A DNA stretch of 64,000 bases from Ketogulonicigenium robustum (GCF_002117445.1 NZ_CP019937.1:140001-204000); one strand, 5' to 3'; shown: positions 11,854 through 21,533, counted from the stretch's first letter. The notes: generated by a model from the sequence alone, not told the origin. Made by a program: numbers and translations.

Positions 11854-12242
11854 TAATCACCGCCCGATTGGATGACCTCGATCTGATAGCCATCGGGGTC
11901 GGCGATAAAGAAGAACTGGGCAATCACCTCGCCGCCGGGGGCGAAATCGACCAGCTTACGCGGGGCATAACCGAACGCGGTCAATCGCGCATGTTCGGCC
12001 GGCAAGTCATCAACCACCACAGCCAAATGGCCATAGCCGTCCCCCAGCGCGTAGGGTTCGGTGCGACCCTTGTTGATCGTCAGTTCCAGCTGAAAGCCCG
12101 TTTCAGCGTTTTCCAGATAGACCAGCGTGAAATCTGCAAAATCCAGACGGCGGGCGACTTTCAGGCCAAAGGCCGCATCATAGAACGCGACGGATTTCGC
12201 CTCGTCCAACACGCGGATCATTGAATGAACCATTTTGGCCAT
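11850..12242 (-). CDS. gloA: lactoylglutathione lyase (glyoxalase I) family protein
   Basis: 130 aa, one VOC-fold domain of typical glyoxalase I length. The metal ligands expected for the family are visible: His near position 6 (MVHSMIRVLD), Glu in FQLELTIN, His in GYGHLAVVV and Glu in YQIEVIQ. Glyoxalase I converts the methylglyoxal-glutathione hemithioacetal to S-lactoylglutathione. It is the last gene of the frmR-adhI-fghA transcript, one base after fghA, so glutathione-dependent removal of formaldehyde and of methylglyoxal may be co-expressed. A related VOC enzyme with another glutathione adduct as substrate is possible. Confidence 0.85.
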   Translation of the reverse strand: MAKMVHSMIRVLDEAKSVAFYDAAFGLKVARRLDFADFTLVYLENAETGFQLELTINKGRTEPYALGDGYGHLAVVVDDLPAEHARLTAFGYAPRKLVDFAPGGEVIAQFFFIADPDGYQIEVIQSGGDY

Positions 12243-12243
12243 T

Positions 12244-13076
12244 TCAGGCTCCTTTCAGGGCGGCAGCGTGATGGGCGATGTGATCGCCGATGAAGCTGCT
12301 GATGAAATAGTAGCTATGGTCATAGCCCGGCTGCATCCGAAGCGTGACGGGGTGGCTGTGGCGCTCGGCCTCGGCCACGAAAACATCGGGCTTCAACTGG
12401 CTTTCAAGGAAGTCGTCCGCGCTGCCTTGGTCGATCAGCACGGGCAAACGCTCGGTGGCATCGGCCAGCAGGGCGGTCGCGTCATAGGCGGCCCAAGCGC
12501 TGCGATCGGGGCCGAGGTAGCCGGTGAAGGCCTTTTCGCCCCACGGCACCTGACTGGGCGCGACGATGGGCGAAAACGCCGACACTGCTTTGTAGCGGCC
12601 GGGGTTGCGCAGCGCGATGACCAGCGCGCCATGCCCACCCATCGAATGACCCATGATGCTGCGGGCATTCGATACAGGGAAATGCGCCTCGATCAGGGCG
12701 GGCAGTTCGTTGGTGATATAGTCATACATCTGGAAATGCGTGGCCCACGGGGCTTGGGTGGCGTTCAGGTAAAACCCGGCGCCTTGTCCCATGTCATAGG
12801 CGGGGTCGTCGGCCACATTCGTGCCACGCGGGCTGGTGTCGGGGGCGACAATAGCGACGCCGTGCTGGGCGGCAAAGGCCTGCGCGCCCGCTTTGGTGAT
12901 GAAGTTCTGTTCGGTGCAGGTCAGCCCCGACAGAAAGTAGATCACCGGCACCGGCCCGTCTTCGGCCTGCGGGGGCAGGTAGACTGCGACGTTCATGTCG
13001 CAGTTCAAGCTGGTGGCATGGTGGCGCCAAACCTCTTGGCGACCACCTGCTGCGATATGCTGTTCGATGCGTTCCA

Positions 13077-13077
<1 letters not shown>
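12244..13077 (-). CDS. fghA: S-formylglutathione hydrolase
   Basis: 277 aa, the usual length for FghA/FrmB/esterase D. It has FLSGLTCTEQNF near residue 48, nucleophile Ser145 in GHSMGGHGA, Asp in DQGSADDFL and His in GYDHSYYFI. It hydrolyses S-formylglutathione to formate and glutathione, the second step of formaldehyde oxidation. The start codon shares its first base with the last base of the dehydrogenase stop, so the two are translationally coupled. Confidence 0.95.
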
Positions 13078-14457
<1,380 letters not shown>

Positions 14458-14471
14458 GGCGCATCCTTGGT

Positions 14472-14491
14472 CTATACTGGGGTATAGTATA
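14472..14491. promoter_or_regulatory. FrmR-type operator
   Basis: CTATACTGGGGTATAG lies 15 bp upstream of the frmR start: a G/C tract flanked by TATA-rich inverted arms. This is the layout of known CsoR/RcnR/FrmR operators, and it resembles the Escherichia coli frmRAB operator as I remember it. It would place FrmR over the promoter of its own operon. Confidence 0.75.
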
Positions 14492-14546
14492 TCCGGCGTA
14501 TTTTTGGCCGCAACCCCCGCTGATTTGGCGCACGGGCTTGAATATA

Positions 14547-14561
14547 TAGACGACCGGTCTA
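14547..14561. promoter_or_regulatory. NemR-like palindromic operator
   Basis: TAGACGACCGGTCTA is a palindrome (TAGAC/GTCTA arms) 10 bp upstream of the TetR-family start. It resembles the TAGACC-GGTCTA box described for Escherichia coli NemR and suggests autoregulation. Confidence 0.75.
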
Positions 14562-14571
14562 TTTTTGATGA

Positions 14572-15207
14572 ATGGAACAACAACACCTGACCCCCAAAGC
14601 CACCGCAACGCGGTTGAATATCGTCAAAACCGGCGAGGCGCTGGTGCAGCACAAAGGCTTCGCCGCCTTGGGCCTGCAAGAGATTTTGAAAGCCGCAGGC
14701 GTGCCGAAGGGGTCGTTCTACCACTACTTCCCCTCGAAAGAGGCGTTCGGGGCCGCGCTATTGGCTGACTACAACGCCAGCTACGCCGCGCGATTCGACC
14801 GCCTGCTGTCCGACCCCGCCGAGGCTGGCCGCAGCCAGTTGCTGCGCTATCTAGATGCCTGGATCACCGATCCTGACGACCCGCAAAAGTCCGGCTGGGC
14901 CGAAGGCTGCCTTGTCGTCAAACTCTCGGCCGAGGTCGCCGACCTGTCCGAGGATATGCGCCTTGTCCTGAGTGACGGGGTAGGGCGGTTGATTGCCCGC
15001 ATGGCCGCGATGATTCGCGTTGGGCGACAAGATGGGTCGTTGCAAGACGGTCCCGATGCCGATGCCTTGGCGCAGGTTCTTTACCAAATGTGGCTGGGTG
15101 CGGCGCTGCTGTCGAAAGTCACCCGATCGGCTGCACCGATGCAGGGCGCACGGGCCGCCACGTTACAACTTCTTGCCTGCCCCGCAGGCCCTAAAACCGA
15201 AAGGTAA
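14572..15207 (+). CDS. nemR: NemR-like TetR-family electrophile/oxidant-sensing repressor
   Basis: 211 aa. The N-terminal helix-turn-helix has [17 protein letters not shown] (residues 44-60), nearly identical to Escherichia coli NemR. The ligand domain has [19 protein letters not shown], again NemR-like. The redox Cys106 and Lys175 of NemR correspond to Cys113 and Lys182, with the same 69-residue spacing. NemR releases DNA on exposure to reactive electrophiles, quinones or hypochlorite. This gene is divergent from the FrmR operon and 4 nt ahead of an MDR oxidoreductase, its likely target. The symbol is given by similarity; orthology is not proven. Confidence 0.85.
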   Translation: MEQQHLTPKATATRLNIVKTGEALVQHKGFAALGLQEILKAAGVPKGSFYHYFPSKEAFGAALLADYNASYAARFDRLLSDPAEAGRSQLLRYLDAWITDPDDPQKSGWAEGCLVVKLSAEVADLSEDMRLVLSDGVGRLIARMAAMIRVGRQDGSLQDGPDADALAQVLYQMWLGAALLSKVTRSAAPMQGARAATLQLLACPAGPKTER

Positions 15208-15211
15208 TCCC

Positions 15212-16189
15212 ATGAAATGCGCGATTCACGCCACATTCGGCGCCCCTGTCGATGTTATGACACTGGGTGACAGCCCGCTGCCCGAACCCGCTGCAGGGCA
15301 GGTGCGGATCAAGACGATCCTCAGCCCCATTCACAACCACGATTTGTGGACGGTGCGCGGCAACTATGGCTACAAGCCGACCCTGCCCGCCATCGGCGGC
15401 ACCGAGGCGGTCGGCCTTGTCGATGCGCTGGGCGAGGGTGTCAGCGGCGTGAGTGTCGGTCAGCGCGTGGCGGTGGCCTCGGTTCACGGCACATGGGCGG
15501 AATACTTTATTGCACCTGCCGCTGGACTGATCCCCGTGCCCGAGGCGATTCCCGACGAAGTTGCGGCCCAGCTGATCGCCATGCCCTTCAGCGCGATCAG
15601 CTTGCTTGAGCAGCTGAATGTCAACGCTGGCGACTGGATCATCCAGAACACAGCGAACGGCGCAGTCGGCAAGGCGCTGGCCATGCTGGCCACCGCGCGC
15701 GGGGTGAATGTTATCAACTTGGTCCGCCGCGCTGACGCTATTGACGAGTTGGCCGCGCTAGGCATCGGCAATGCGATCTCGACCGATGCAGAAGGCTGGA
15801 AAGACGCCGTGCGGGCGCTGGTGGGTGATGCATCGCTGCGCGCAGCCGTTGATTCGGTCGGCGGCACTGCCAGTGGCGATTTGATGAACCTGCTGGGCGT
15901 CGGCGGCACGCTGTTTGTCTTTGGCACCATGACCAACGGCCCGATGCAAATCTCGACCGGCGACGTGATTTTCAAACAAGCCACCGTTCGCGGCTTCTGG
16001 GGTGCGGTTGTCAGCGCCGAAATGGCCCCCGAAAAACGCCGAGAATTGTTCACAGAGCTGCTGCGCGCGGTTGCAACCGGCGGTGTCGTTCTGCCTGTTG
16101 GCGGCATCTTTGGGTTGGAAGGCATGACCGACGCCATGCGCGCCGCCGAGGCTGCCGGTAAAACCGGTAAAATCCTGCTACGCCCCTAA
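15212..16189 (+). CDS. MDR-superfamily zinc-independent oxidoreductase (quinone/enoyl reductase type)
   Basis: 325 aa. It has a GroES-like N-terminal fold with HDLWTVRGNYGYKP and GGTEAVG, and a nucleotide-binding region with NTANGAVGKALAMLA near residue 148. The structural zinc cysteines of alcohol dehydrogenases are absent, which places it with quinone oxidoreductase/MECR-like reductases. The start at 15212 is the first ATG after the regulator stop and gives a canonical N-terminus; a longer frame running back into nemR is rejected. Co-transcription with a NemR-like sensor suggests NAD(P)H-dependent reduction of a reactive carbonyl, quinone or enal. The substrate is inferred only. Confidence 0.88.
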   Translation: MKCAIHATFGAPVDVMTLGDSPLPEPAAGQVRIKTILSPIHNHDLWTVRGNYGYKPTLPAIGGTEAVGLVDALGEGVSGVSVGQRVAVASVHGTWAEYFIAPAAGLIPVPEAIPDEVAAQLIAMPFSAISLLEQLNVNAGDWIIQNTANGAVGKALAMLATARGVNVINLVRRADAIDELAALGIGNAISTDAEGWKDAVRALVGDASLRAAVDSVGGTASGDLMNLLGVGGTLFVFGTMTNGPMQISTGDVIFKQATVRGFWGAVVSAEMAPEKRRELFTELLRAVATGGVVLPVGGIFGLEGMTDAMRAAEAAGKTGKILLRP

Positions 16190-16195
16190 TGCAAG

Positions 16196-16218
16196 CGGCC
16201 CCGTCTTGGGCGGGGCCG
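16196..16218 (+). terminator. hairpin after the MDR gene
   Basis: CGGCCCCG and CGGGGCCG form a perfect 8-bp stem starting 7 nt after the stop. No T-run follows, so termination may be weak. Confidence 0.45.
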
Positions 16219-16243
16219 AACGCTTCCTTGCTGGGATTTGACA

Positions 16244-16294
16244 AAAGAATAAGGGCCTAGTCATTTCTGACTAAGCCCTTGAATTCTTTGGTGA
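16244..16294. repeat. left attachment-site repeat (att)
   Basis: A 51-bp direct repeat identical to 27839-27889. It contains the terminator hairpin of tRNA-Lys and the last bases of the tRNA. Beyond it, 16295-16333 is a decayed or mimicked copy of the tRNA T-arm and anticodon arm with several differences from the intact gene. This is expected where an element-derived partial tRNA remains after integration. Confidence 0.88.
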
Positions 16295-16350
16295 TCCGGC
16301 GGGACGAACCTAGGACCTAGTGATTAAAAGTCTCATGGTCCGTAGTTTTC

Positions 16351-16444
16351 CACTAGTTGCACTGAATTGCGCCAATCTTATTTTTCCAATGAAATTAAGG
16401 TGTTTATGCGGTTCTTTACTTTCACCTAGATGCACTGAATTGCG
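16351..16444 (+). repeat. pair of near-identical direct repeats next to the left att
   Basis: A repeat of about 21-22 bp ending in TGCACTGAATTGCG occurs at 16351-16371 and again at 16423-16444, between the att repeat and the integrase. The last 14 bases are identical. The copies may be binding sites for the integrase or excision factor. Confidence 0.6.
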
Positions 16445-16450
16445 TTTTCG

Positions 16451-16491
16451 GTGGTAGCCCCGTGGTAGCCCGTGGTAGCCCCGTGGTAGCC
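16451..16491 (+). repeat. four tandem GTGGTAGCC repeats (putative integrase arm sites)
   Basis: GTGGTAGCC occurs at 16451, 16462, 16472 and 16483, spaced 10-11 bp, about one helical turn. The same unit recurs twice beside the right att. Placement just inside both att sites and upstream of int fits arm-type binding sites of a P4-like integrase. Confidence 0.75.
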
Positions 16492-16512
16492 AGCGCGAAA
16501 AAGGGGTAGGAT

Positions 16513-17787
16513 ATGGCGGACGCAATCAAGATCACTAAGCGGGCTGTTGATGCACTGAAGGCGAAAGGCGCGCGCTATACGGTTTGGGATACCGAACTAG
16601 CAGGGTTCGGCCTGCGCGTCGGTGCGAGTGGTAGCAAGTCCTATGTGCTCAAATATCGCGTTGGTGGTGGGCGTGCTGCGCGCGTGCGCTGGGGGGTGAT
16701 TGGCCAGCACGGCGCACTGACCCCCGATCAAGCCCGAGAGATCGCCCAGCGCTGGGCGTCTGATGTGGCCGCTGGCGGCGATCCTGCTGGGGATCGTTTG
16801 GAAAAGCGTAAAAGCCCGACCGTTGCTGAATTGCTGGCCGAGTATCAGGCCAGCCATGTGGAGGCTAAGAACAAGGGCAGCACTGCAAGGAATGTGGCGC
16901 TTCTGATTAACGGGCTGATCCTTCCTGCGCTGGGCCGTCTCAAAGTGGCCGATGTTACAACGGCTGATGTGGCGCGCTTTCATTCGGCTAATGCGAAAAC
17001 CCCATATCAGGCGAACCGCGCCCGCTCTGTCTTGGCAAAGGCATTTGGGCTGGCTGAAACGTGGGGATACCGCGAACGAAACAGCAATCCCTGTGCCGAT
17101 GTGGAAAAGTATCCAGAAAAGGCCCGTGATCGGTTCCTTTCCCCCGCCGAGTTCGCTGCGCTTGGTGATGTGCTGGCGCGTGCCGAGGCAGGTGAACGGT
17201 TGCCCTTTGAAAAGGCGGGTAAGGTTCGGATGGTTGCCATTAGCCAGTCAGCGATTGCTGCTGTTCGCCTCATGATTTTCACGGGTGCCCGCGCCTACAG
17301 TGAGATTTTAAGCCTGCGCTGGGAATGGATCGACTGGCACGCAGGCCGTGCAAACCTGCCTGACAGCAAGACAGGGAAAAAACCTCTCATGCTTCCACCG
17401 GCTGCCCTTGAAGTGCTGCGTGGCTTGGACATGCCGCAAGACGGGCGTGGCTTCGTCATACGGGGTGGAAATTACACCGATCCAGAGACGCCACTAGTTA
17501 ATTTGAAAGACCCTTGGAACGCGATCCGCATGGCTGCTGGCCTGCCGGATGTGCGCCCCCATGACCTGCGCCATTCGTTTGCCTCTGTGATGGTAGCCGG
17601 TGGCGCTTCGCTGCCCCTTATTGGGGCCTTGCTTGGACATAGTGATGTGCGGACCACGGCCCGCTATGCGCACCTTGCCACCGACCCGCTGAAGGCTGCC
17701 GCCGATCACGTTGGCGGGGTTCTCGCCTCGCACCTGAAAGGCCCTGATGGCGGCGCTGAAATTGTGCCGCTGCACCGCAAGGGATAG
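16513..17787 (+). CDS. int: tyrosine-type site-specific integrase (P4 type)
   Basis: 424 aa. The N-terminal arm-binding/DUF4102-like domain (KITKRAVDALKA, then YTVWDTELAGFGLRVGASGSK) is followed by a SAM-like core-binding domain (about 105-200) and a catalytic domain. The catalytic set is Arg260 in FTGARAYSE, the HDLRH box His350-Arg353, His in LGHSDVRTTARYAH and nucleophile Tyr385. It has full length for P4-family integrases. The ATG has GGGGTAGG upstream. It should recombine the tRNA-Lys att sites that flank the element. It reads away from the left att into the island. Confidence 0.96.
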   Translation: MADAIKITKRAVDALKAKGARYTVWDTELAGFGLRVGASGSKSYVLKYRVGGGRAARVRWGVIGQHGALTPDQAREIAQRWASDVAAGGDPAGDRLEKRKSPTVAELLAEYQASHVEAKNKGSTARNVALLINGLILPALGRLKVADVTTADVARFHSANAKTPYQANRARSVLAKAFGLAETWGYRERNSNPCADVEKYPEKARDRFLSPAEFAALGDVLARAEAGERLPFEKAGKVRMVAISQSAIAAVRLMIFTGARAYSEILSLRWEWIDWHAGRANLPDSKTGKKPLMLPPAALEVLRGLDMPQDGRGFVIRGGNYTDPETPLVNLKDPWNAIRMAAGLPDVRPHDLRHSFASVMVAGGASLPLIGALLGHSDVRTTARYAHLATDPLKAAADHVGGVLASHLKGPDGGAEIVPLHRKG

Positions 17788-17860
17788 CTGCCCAGCGCTG
17801 GGCATGTTTCCTATATTTTGTGTGTCTGTTTTCCTGTTTCTCTTTCTGACTGTATCCAAA

Positions 17861-17990
17861 AACTCTGTTACCTTGTTACCTCGGGCAAAAATGTCAGATA
17901 ACATACTGATATTTATAAAATAAATAGGTAACGAAATTTCTGTTACCTCGGTAACAAAAAGTCTGTTTTTGTTACCTGTTACCGTCCAAC
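17861..17990. repeat. GTTACC/GGTAAC iteron cluster A (putative origin half)
   Basis: Seven copies of the hexamer are present: GTTACC at 17867, 17875, 17942, 17971 and 17978, and GGTAAC at 17927 and 17950. Two GTTACC copies, a 46-bp spacer with an AT-rich right half (17881-17926) and an inverted GGTAAC form the core. The 17788-18292 gap has no convincing gene otherwise. The arrangement resembles replication iterons with an unwinding element; a regulator operator is the alternative. Confidence 0.7.
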
Positions 17991-18292
17991 GCGCGCCTAA
18001 GTGCAAGTAAATGCAAGGGTGCGCAATGCGGCACCTTGGTGGGTTTGTGTCAAAAACACCTTCAAAACAGGTCAAGTTCGCCAGTTTTTCGTCAAACTTC
18101 AAACACAACATATAGTGGCCCTGCCTTTATATGCGCTCTTGTGTATTGCTGCCGTAGTGGGCTAGTTTGCCGTTTGTTCTATTCACGGATAACGTCATAT
18201 TTACGCGGCTAGGGAGACCCCCGAAAACAGGTATTCGCACCTTGCTGCCGCACTTCTTGCTTGTGCGAATTCCCATGCGAAAGGGGGCCGGA

Positions 18293-18874
18293 ATGGCGAA
18301 AGACGAATGTGAGAATAACGAAGGAATAGGCGGCGTGATGGAACGCGCACGTCTTAGATGGAACAAGAACGAAGGGGTGGCGGGCGTGTTCCAACGCATG
18401 CAACTTGCGCGCAGTCCTTTCGATTTGAACCCTGAAATTTTCGCTGGATTTCGAAAGATTATGGCGGACGCTCTTGAGGCAGTAAGGGCAATGATGCAGC
18501 GTCTGACGCAGCAATTGAAAGGTTGCGTTCCCAACTGGCTGCAAAAAGCAAAGCCCCGCCGTGGCCGTCCTGTCGGAACCAGCTATGACGATGCCCGCGC
18601 GCCGTTCTTGGCCGAGGCGATTGCGCTGATAAAAAACAAGGTGGCGAAGGGGGCTTATGCTGCCGCGCGTATGATTGTCGAAGCTGTGGGCTGGGCGCTA
18701 ACCTTGACCGATGCGATTGCGCTTGGAAAAGTGCCTGGTGCTTCTTGCAAGGCAGCGGAAGATGCACTTGCGCGATACATCGTGGCCCATATCAAGAAAA
18801 TAAATGCCGATCAGGAACGCGCGAATGCCCAGCGCGTCCGGTGTTCTGCCGCTAAAGCGCTGATAGCCACTTGA
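18293..18874 (+). CDS. island protein of unknown function with AT-hook-like motif
   Basis: 193 aa from the ATG at 18293, chosen because AAGGGGG lies 6 nt upstream; the frame is open back to 18167, but that extension looks non-coding. The family is not recognised. Visible features are a basic KPRRGRPVGT motif at residues 87-96 (the GRP core of an AT-hook), an alpha-helical C-terminal half rich in Ala and Lys, and few hydrophobic stretches. It lies directly after the GTTACC repeat cluster, so a DNA-binding role at that site is possible but unproven. A hairpin follows the stop. Confidence 0.7.
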   Translation: MAKDECENNEGIGGVMERARLRWNKNEGVAGVFQRMQLARSPFDLNPEIFAGFRKIMADALEAVRAMMQRLTQQLKGCVPNWLQKAKPRRGRPVGTSYDDARAPFLAEAIALIKNKVAKGAYAAARMIVEAVGWALTLTDAIALGKVPGASCKAAEDALARYIVAHIKKINADQERANAQRVRCSAAKALIAT

Positions 18875-18956
18875 TGCAACGGCTGCGCCTCACATGGCGT
18901 GGGTGGCGTGGTATCAGGTTGCATAAGCGATTTTGTTAGCTGAGCGTCAGTCATGT

Positions 18957-18983
18957 GGCACCGGCCCAGATTGAGCCGGTGCC
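18957..18983. terminator. perfect hairpin between convergent genes
   Basis: GGCACCGGC and GCCGGTGCC form a 9-bp perfect stem between the unknown protein and the convergent PepSY gene. It probably serves both directions. Confidence 0.65.
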
Positions 18984-18991
18984 TTCCTTGG

Positions 18992-20380
18992 CTATATGCG
19001 TGCGGGTTTCGCCCTAACCGCCTGCCAGATCATATCCAGCACGATCATCCCCAACAGGGTTATGCCCGTTAGGGGGAACAGCACTCCGCCGATCCCCAGA
19101 ATGACGAATAGCCCGATAAAGACCTTGCGGTCTGATGGTAAGGGCGGGACGCCGAGGCTGCCCGAGGGGCGGCGCTTCCACCACATCACGGCGGCAGACA
19201 CCGCCAGCAGCACGATGCCGACACAGACGGCTAACAGCAGCAACTGGTTCAATAGGCCAAAGGTCTGGCCCATATGCGTGTTGATCCCGAACTCTAGCCA
19301 TTTGCCCAAGGGGCCATAGTCGGCATAGCTCATATCCAGCAGCGCATCGCCCGTGTATTGGTCGAGGTGCACGACGCGTTGCTGGCTAAGGTCATCGGGA
19401 TAGACAGACCCCGAATAGACGCCAGATGACCCATTGGGTAGGGCCACGGCATAGCCGCGATGCAGCGCCATTTCGTCGAAAATCTGCGTCGCAATGTCGA
19501 TGCCGATAGTGGGCATTTCCATCATGGGCGGCACCGACTCGGGGATCTGCGCTTGTTCCAGTGACCAAGAGGTCTTGGCGATATGGTCAAGGTGATCTTC
19601 GGACATAGGCACGTTGATGCGCAGGCCGTTGGGATAGCCGTAATTGCTGCCATTGGCCCATTCGTTCACCTTGGCCCCCCAGACGGATGACCACGGCATC
19701 CCTGTCAGCGCAAGGAACACGATAAAGAACCCGATGATGATGCCCGTTACCGCATGGGTGTCGCGCCAGAATACACGGCGCTTGGGTTCGCCGCGCACGG
19801 TGATGACGCCCCCTTTCTGCCCGCGCATCGCCCCACGCGGCCACCATAGATAGACGCCCGTCAACACCATGAGGATCGCAAACCCGCCCACGATTTCGAT
19901 GATCTTGCGCGGGTTCGGGCCGAAATAGCGGAACGAATGCAGATAGCGCACTGTCCACGCAAAGGTGCTGCGATCCGGTCGAACCTCTAGCACCTCGCCG
20001 GTGTATTGGTTGACATAGACGGCCATGTTGCTGCCGGTTTCGGGCTTGATTGTCACCTCGGTCGATTGAGTGTCGCTGATGGGGTCAGTGAATTTGACCG
20101 CTGTGCCCGCCTGCGCGCCCAGCGCGGCGTCGATGATCTGGGACGGGGAAAGGCGCTGTCCCTCAATCGGAGTGACCTGCATGAAGTTCGCGTGGACGAT
20201 ATTGTCCACATCTTCGCGGAACAGGTAGATCGCACCGGTTACGGCCAGCGTGATCATAAAGGGCAGGATGATCAGCCCCGCATAAAAGTGCCAGCGCCAT
20301 ACAGCGCGGTAGAGATTGGCGGCCTTTGCGCGGCGCGCAGCAGCCTGCGGGGACGTGTCCCCGTTGGTTACGGTTGTCAT
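18992..20380 (-). CDS. PepSY-domain inner-membrane protein (PiuB-like)
   Basis: 462 aa. An N-terminal transmembrane helix with WRWHFYAGLIILPFMITLAVTGAIYLF is followed by a periplasmic PepSY domain, a second helix near FAILMVLTGVYLWWP, a third after FWRDTHAVTGIIIGFFIVFLALTG and further C-terminal helices. Conserved His residues in WHFYAG, HSFRYFG and DTHAV fit the PepSY-associated helix family, some members of which act as ferric or cupric reductases linked to TonB receptors. It probably forms an operon with the DUF2946-like gene upstream. It looks like cargo of the island, perhaps for metal acquisition. Confidence 0.88.
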   Translation of the reverse strand: MTTVTNGDTSPQAAARRAKAANLYRAVWRWHFYAGLIILPFMITLAVTGAIYLFREDVDNIVHANFMQVTPIEGQRLSPSQIIDAALGAQAGTAVKFTDPISDTQSTEVTIKPETGSNMAVYVNQYTGEVLEVRPDRSTFAWTVRYLHSFRYFGPNPRKIIEIVGGFAILMVLTGVYLWWPRGAMRGQKGGVITVRGEPKRRVFWRDTHAVTGIIIGFFIVFLALTGMPWSSVWGAKVNEWANGSNYGYPNGLRINVPMSEDHLDHIAKTSWSLEQAQIPESVPPMMEMPTIGIDIATQIFDEMALHRGYAVALPNGSSGVYSGSVYPDDLSQQRVVHLDQYTGDALLDMSYADYGPLGKWLEFGINTHMGQTFGLLNQLLLLAVCVGIVLLAVSAAVMWWKRRPSGSLGVPPLPSDRKVFIGLFVILGIGGVLFPLTGITLLGMIVLDMIWQAVRAKPARI

Positions 20381-20415
20381 AATGGTATCCGTCTAAAGGT
20401 TTCAGATGAAAGGCT

Positions 20416-20820
20416 TTAGGCGGTTGCAGGTGGCCCCGTGGACGGCGGCAGGCCGGTCGATGCGGCCGCGCTGAGGGTGGTTGAGGCGATGAAATGCGCC
20501 TGCGTGGGCGCAGGTTTGCGGGGCAGACTGATCTGCACAGTTTCAGGCGCGTCGAATGGCGCTTGGGCCGCCGCCCAATAGCAGTGCGCCTGATCGGATG
20601 ACGTGCCATCGTCGGCGCTATCGTCAATCGGCTGCATGGTAACGGGGTCAAAGGCCATTTCGACCATCCCGCCCCCGCCGGTGCAGATCACTAGAATGAT
20701 CGCGCCATTCGCCGCGCGCGCGGGCATCACCCCAGAGGCCACCAGAGACACCGCCGCAAAGGGCAGCAGCATGGCCCAAAGCGCAATCAAGCGCAGGTAA
20801 TGCAGCGGCGTTCGTCTCAT
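20416..20820 (-). CDS. DUF2946-like small exported/membrane protein
   Basis: 134 aa from the ATG at 20820; the frame is open to 20856, so the start is uncertain. An N-terminal hydrophobic helix ends at VMPARAA, a plausible signal-peptide cleavage. It is followed by AIILVICTGGGG, which resembles the ICTG segment of DUF2946 proteins, and a later HCYW. DUF2946 proteins are often encoded near TonB receptors, PepSY proteins and copper genes. It lies 35 bp upstream of the PepSY gene on the same strand, suggesting one metal-related transcript. Its function is unknown. Confidence 0.65.
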   Translation of the reverse strand: MRRTPLHYLRLIALWAMLLPFAAVSLVASGVMPARAANGAIILVICTGGGGMVEMAFDPVTMQPIDDSADDGTSSDQAHCYWAAAQAPFDAPETVQISLPRKPAPTQAHFIASTTLSAAASTGLPPSTGPPATA

Positions 20821-20955
20821 GCGCTGGGCACTAGACCAATGCGGTCTGATCGGCAACTATGTTTGTGGGGTGGTGAAGTTGTGAGGGTCCGCTATGCGGG
20901 CGAAGCGGTCATTGCCAGTTCTTGCCGTGCGCAATGCAAATGATAGGGTAAAACG

Positions 20956-21504
20956 ATGAATGATCCTTACCGCCTGCCTGAACATTTCGAGACAGCCCGC
21001 TTCCGCCTTCGCCGTGTAAATGTCGATGACGCGCAGAGTATCTTCGATAGCTACGCCACTGATGCGGATGTTACCCGTTATCTGAGCTGGACGCCGCACC
21101 ATAGCGTGACGGACACGGTCACCTTTTTGGAATTTGCGGCGTTGGAATGGGATCAAGGAAAAGGTTTCCCCTTGGTTGCATTCGATCTCCAGAAACCTGC
21201 AGAAATATTGGGGATGTTTTATCCTCAGCTAAGCGGTCATCGGGTGAGTTACGGTTACGTCTTGCGATCTTCCGCTTGGGGCAAAGGTTGCGCATCCGAG
21301 GTAATGCATTGGCTCGTGGACCATGCTCTATCACATCCCAGCATTTACAGGGCAGAAGCATTCTGTGACGTGGAGAATCCAGCCTCTGCCCGCGTCATGG
21401 AGAAAGCAGGCATGGAGCGTGAGGGCATCCTTAGGCGCTATTTCACGCACCCTAACATTTCCGAATCTCCTCGCGATTGCATCATCTACTCCAAGGTCCG
21501 CTAA
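20956..21504 (+). CDS. GNAT-family acetyltransferase, RimJ/RimL type
   Basis: 182 aa. ETARFRLRRVNVDDAQSIFDSYATDADVTRYLSW is the typical RimJ/RimL start. The acetyl-CoA motif is YVLRSSAWGKGCASEVM, followed by AFCDVENPASARVMEKAGM, where the NPASARVMEKAG box is diagnostic of the ribosomal-protein acetyltransferase-like group. The substrate could be a protein N-terminus or a small molecule. It sits alone between the metal cargo and the immunity region of the island. Confidence 0.88.
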   Translation: MNDPYRLPEHFETARFRLRRVNVDDAQSIFDSYATDADVTRYLSWTPHHSVTDTVTFLEFAALEWDQGKGFPLVAFDLQKPAEILGMFYPQLSGHRVSYGYVLRSSAWGKGCASEVMHWLVDHALSHPSIYRAEAFCDVENPASARVMEKAGMEREGILRRYFTHPNISESPRDCIIYSKVR

Positions 21505-21533
21505 GGGCTCTTTTCGTCTGGGGTCGTAAGCCG

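Noticed and set aside
14458-14724. A longer FrmR protein starting at 14724
   Set aside because: It would span the operator region and the start of the divergent regulator, and would remove Pro2 from the position needed for formaldehyde sensing.
16295-16333. A second functional tRNA-Lys at the left end of the island
   Set aside because: The copy is partial, with mismatches in the T-arm and no 5' half, so it cannot fold as a tRNA.
16451-16491. A CRISPR array, suggested by regularly spaced short repeats
   Set aside because: The units are 9 bp with 1-2 bp between them, so there is no room for spacers, and no cas gene is present.
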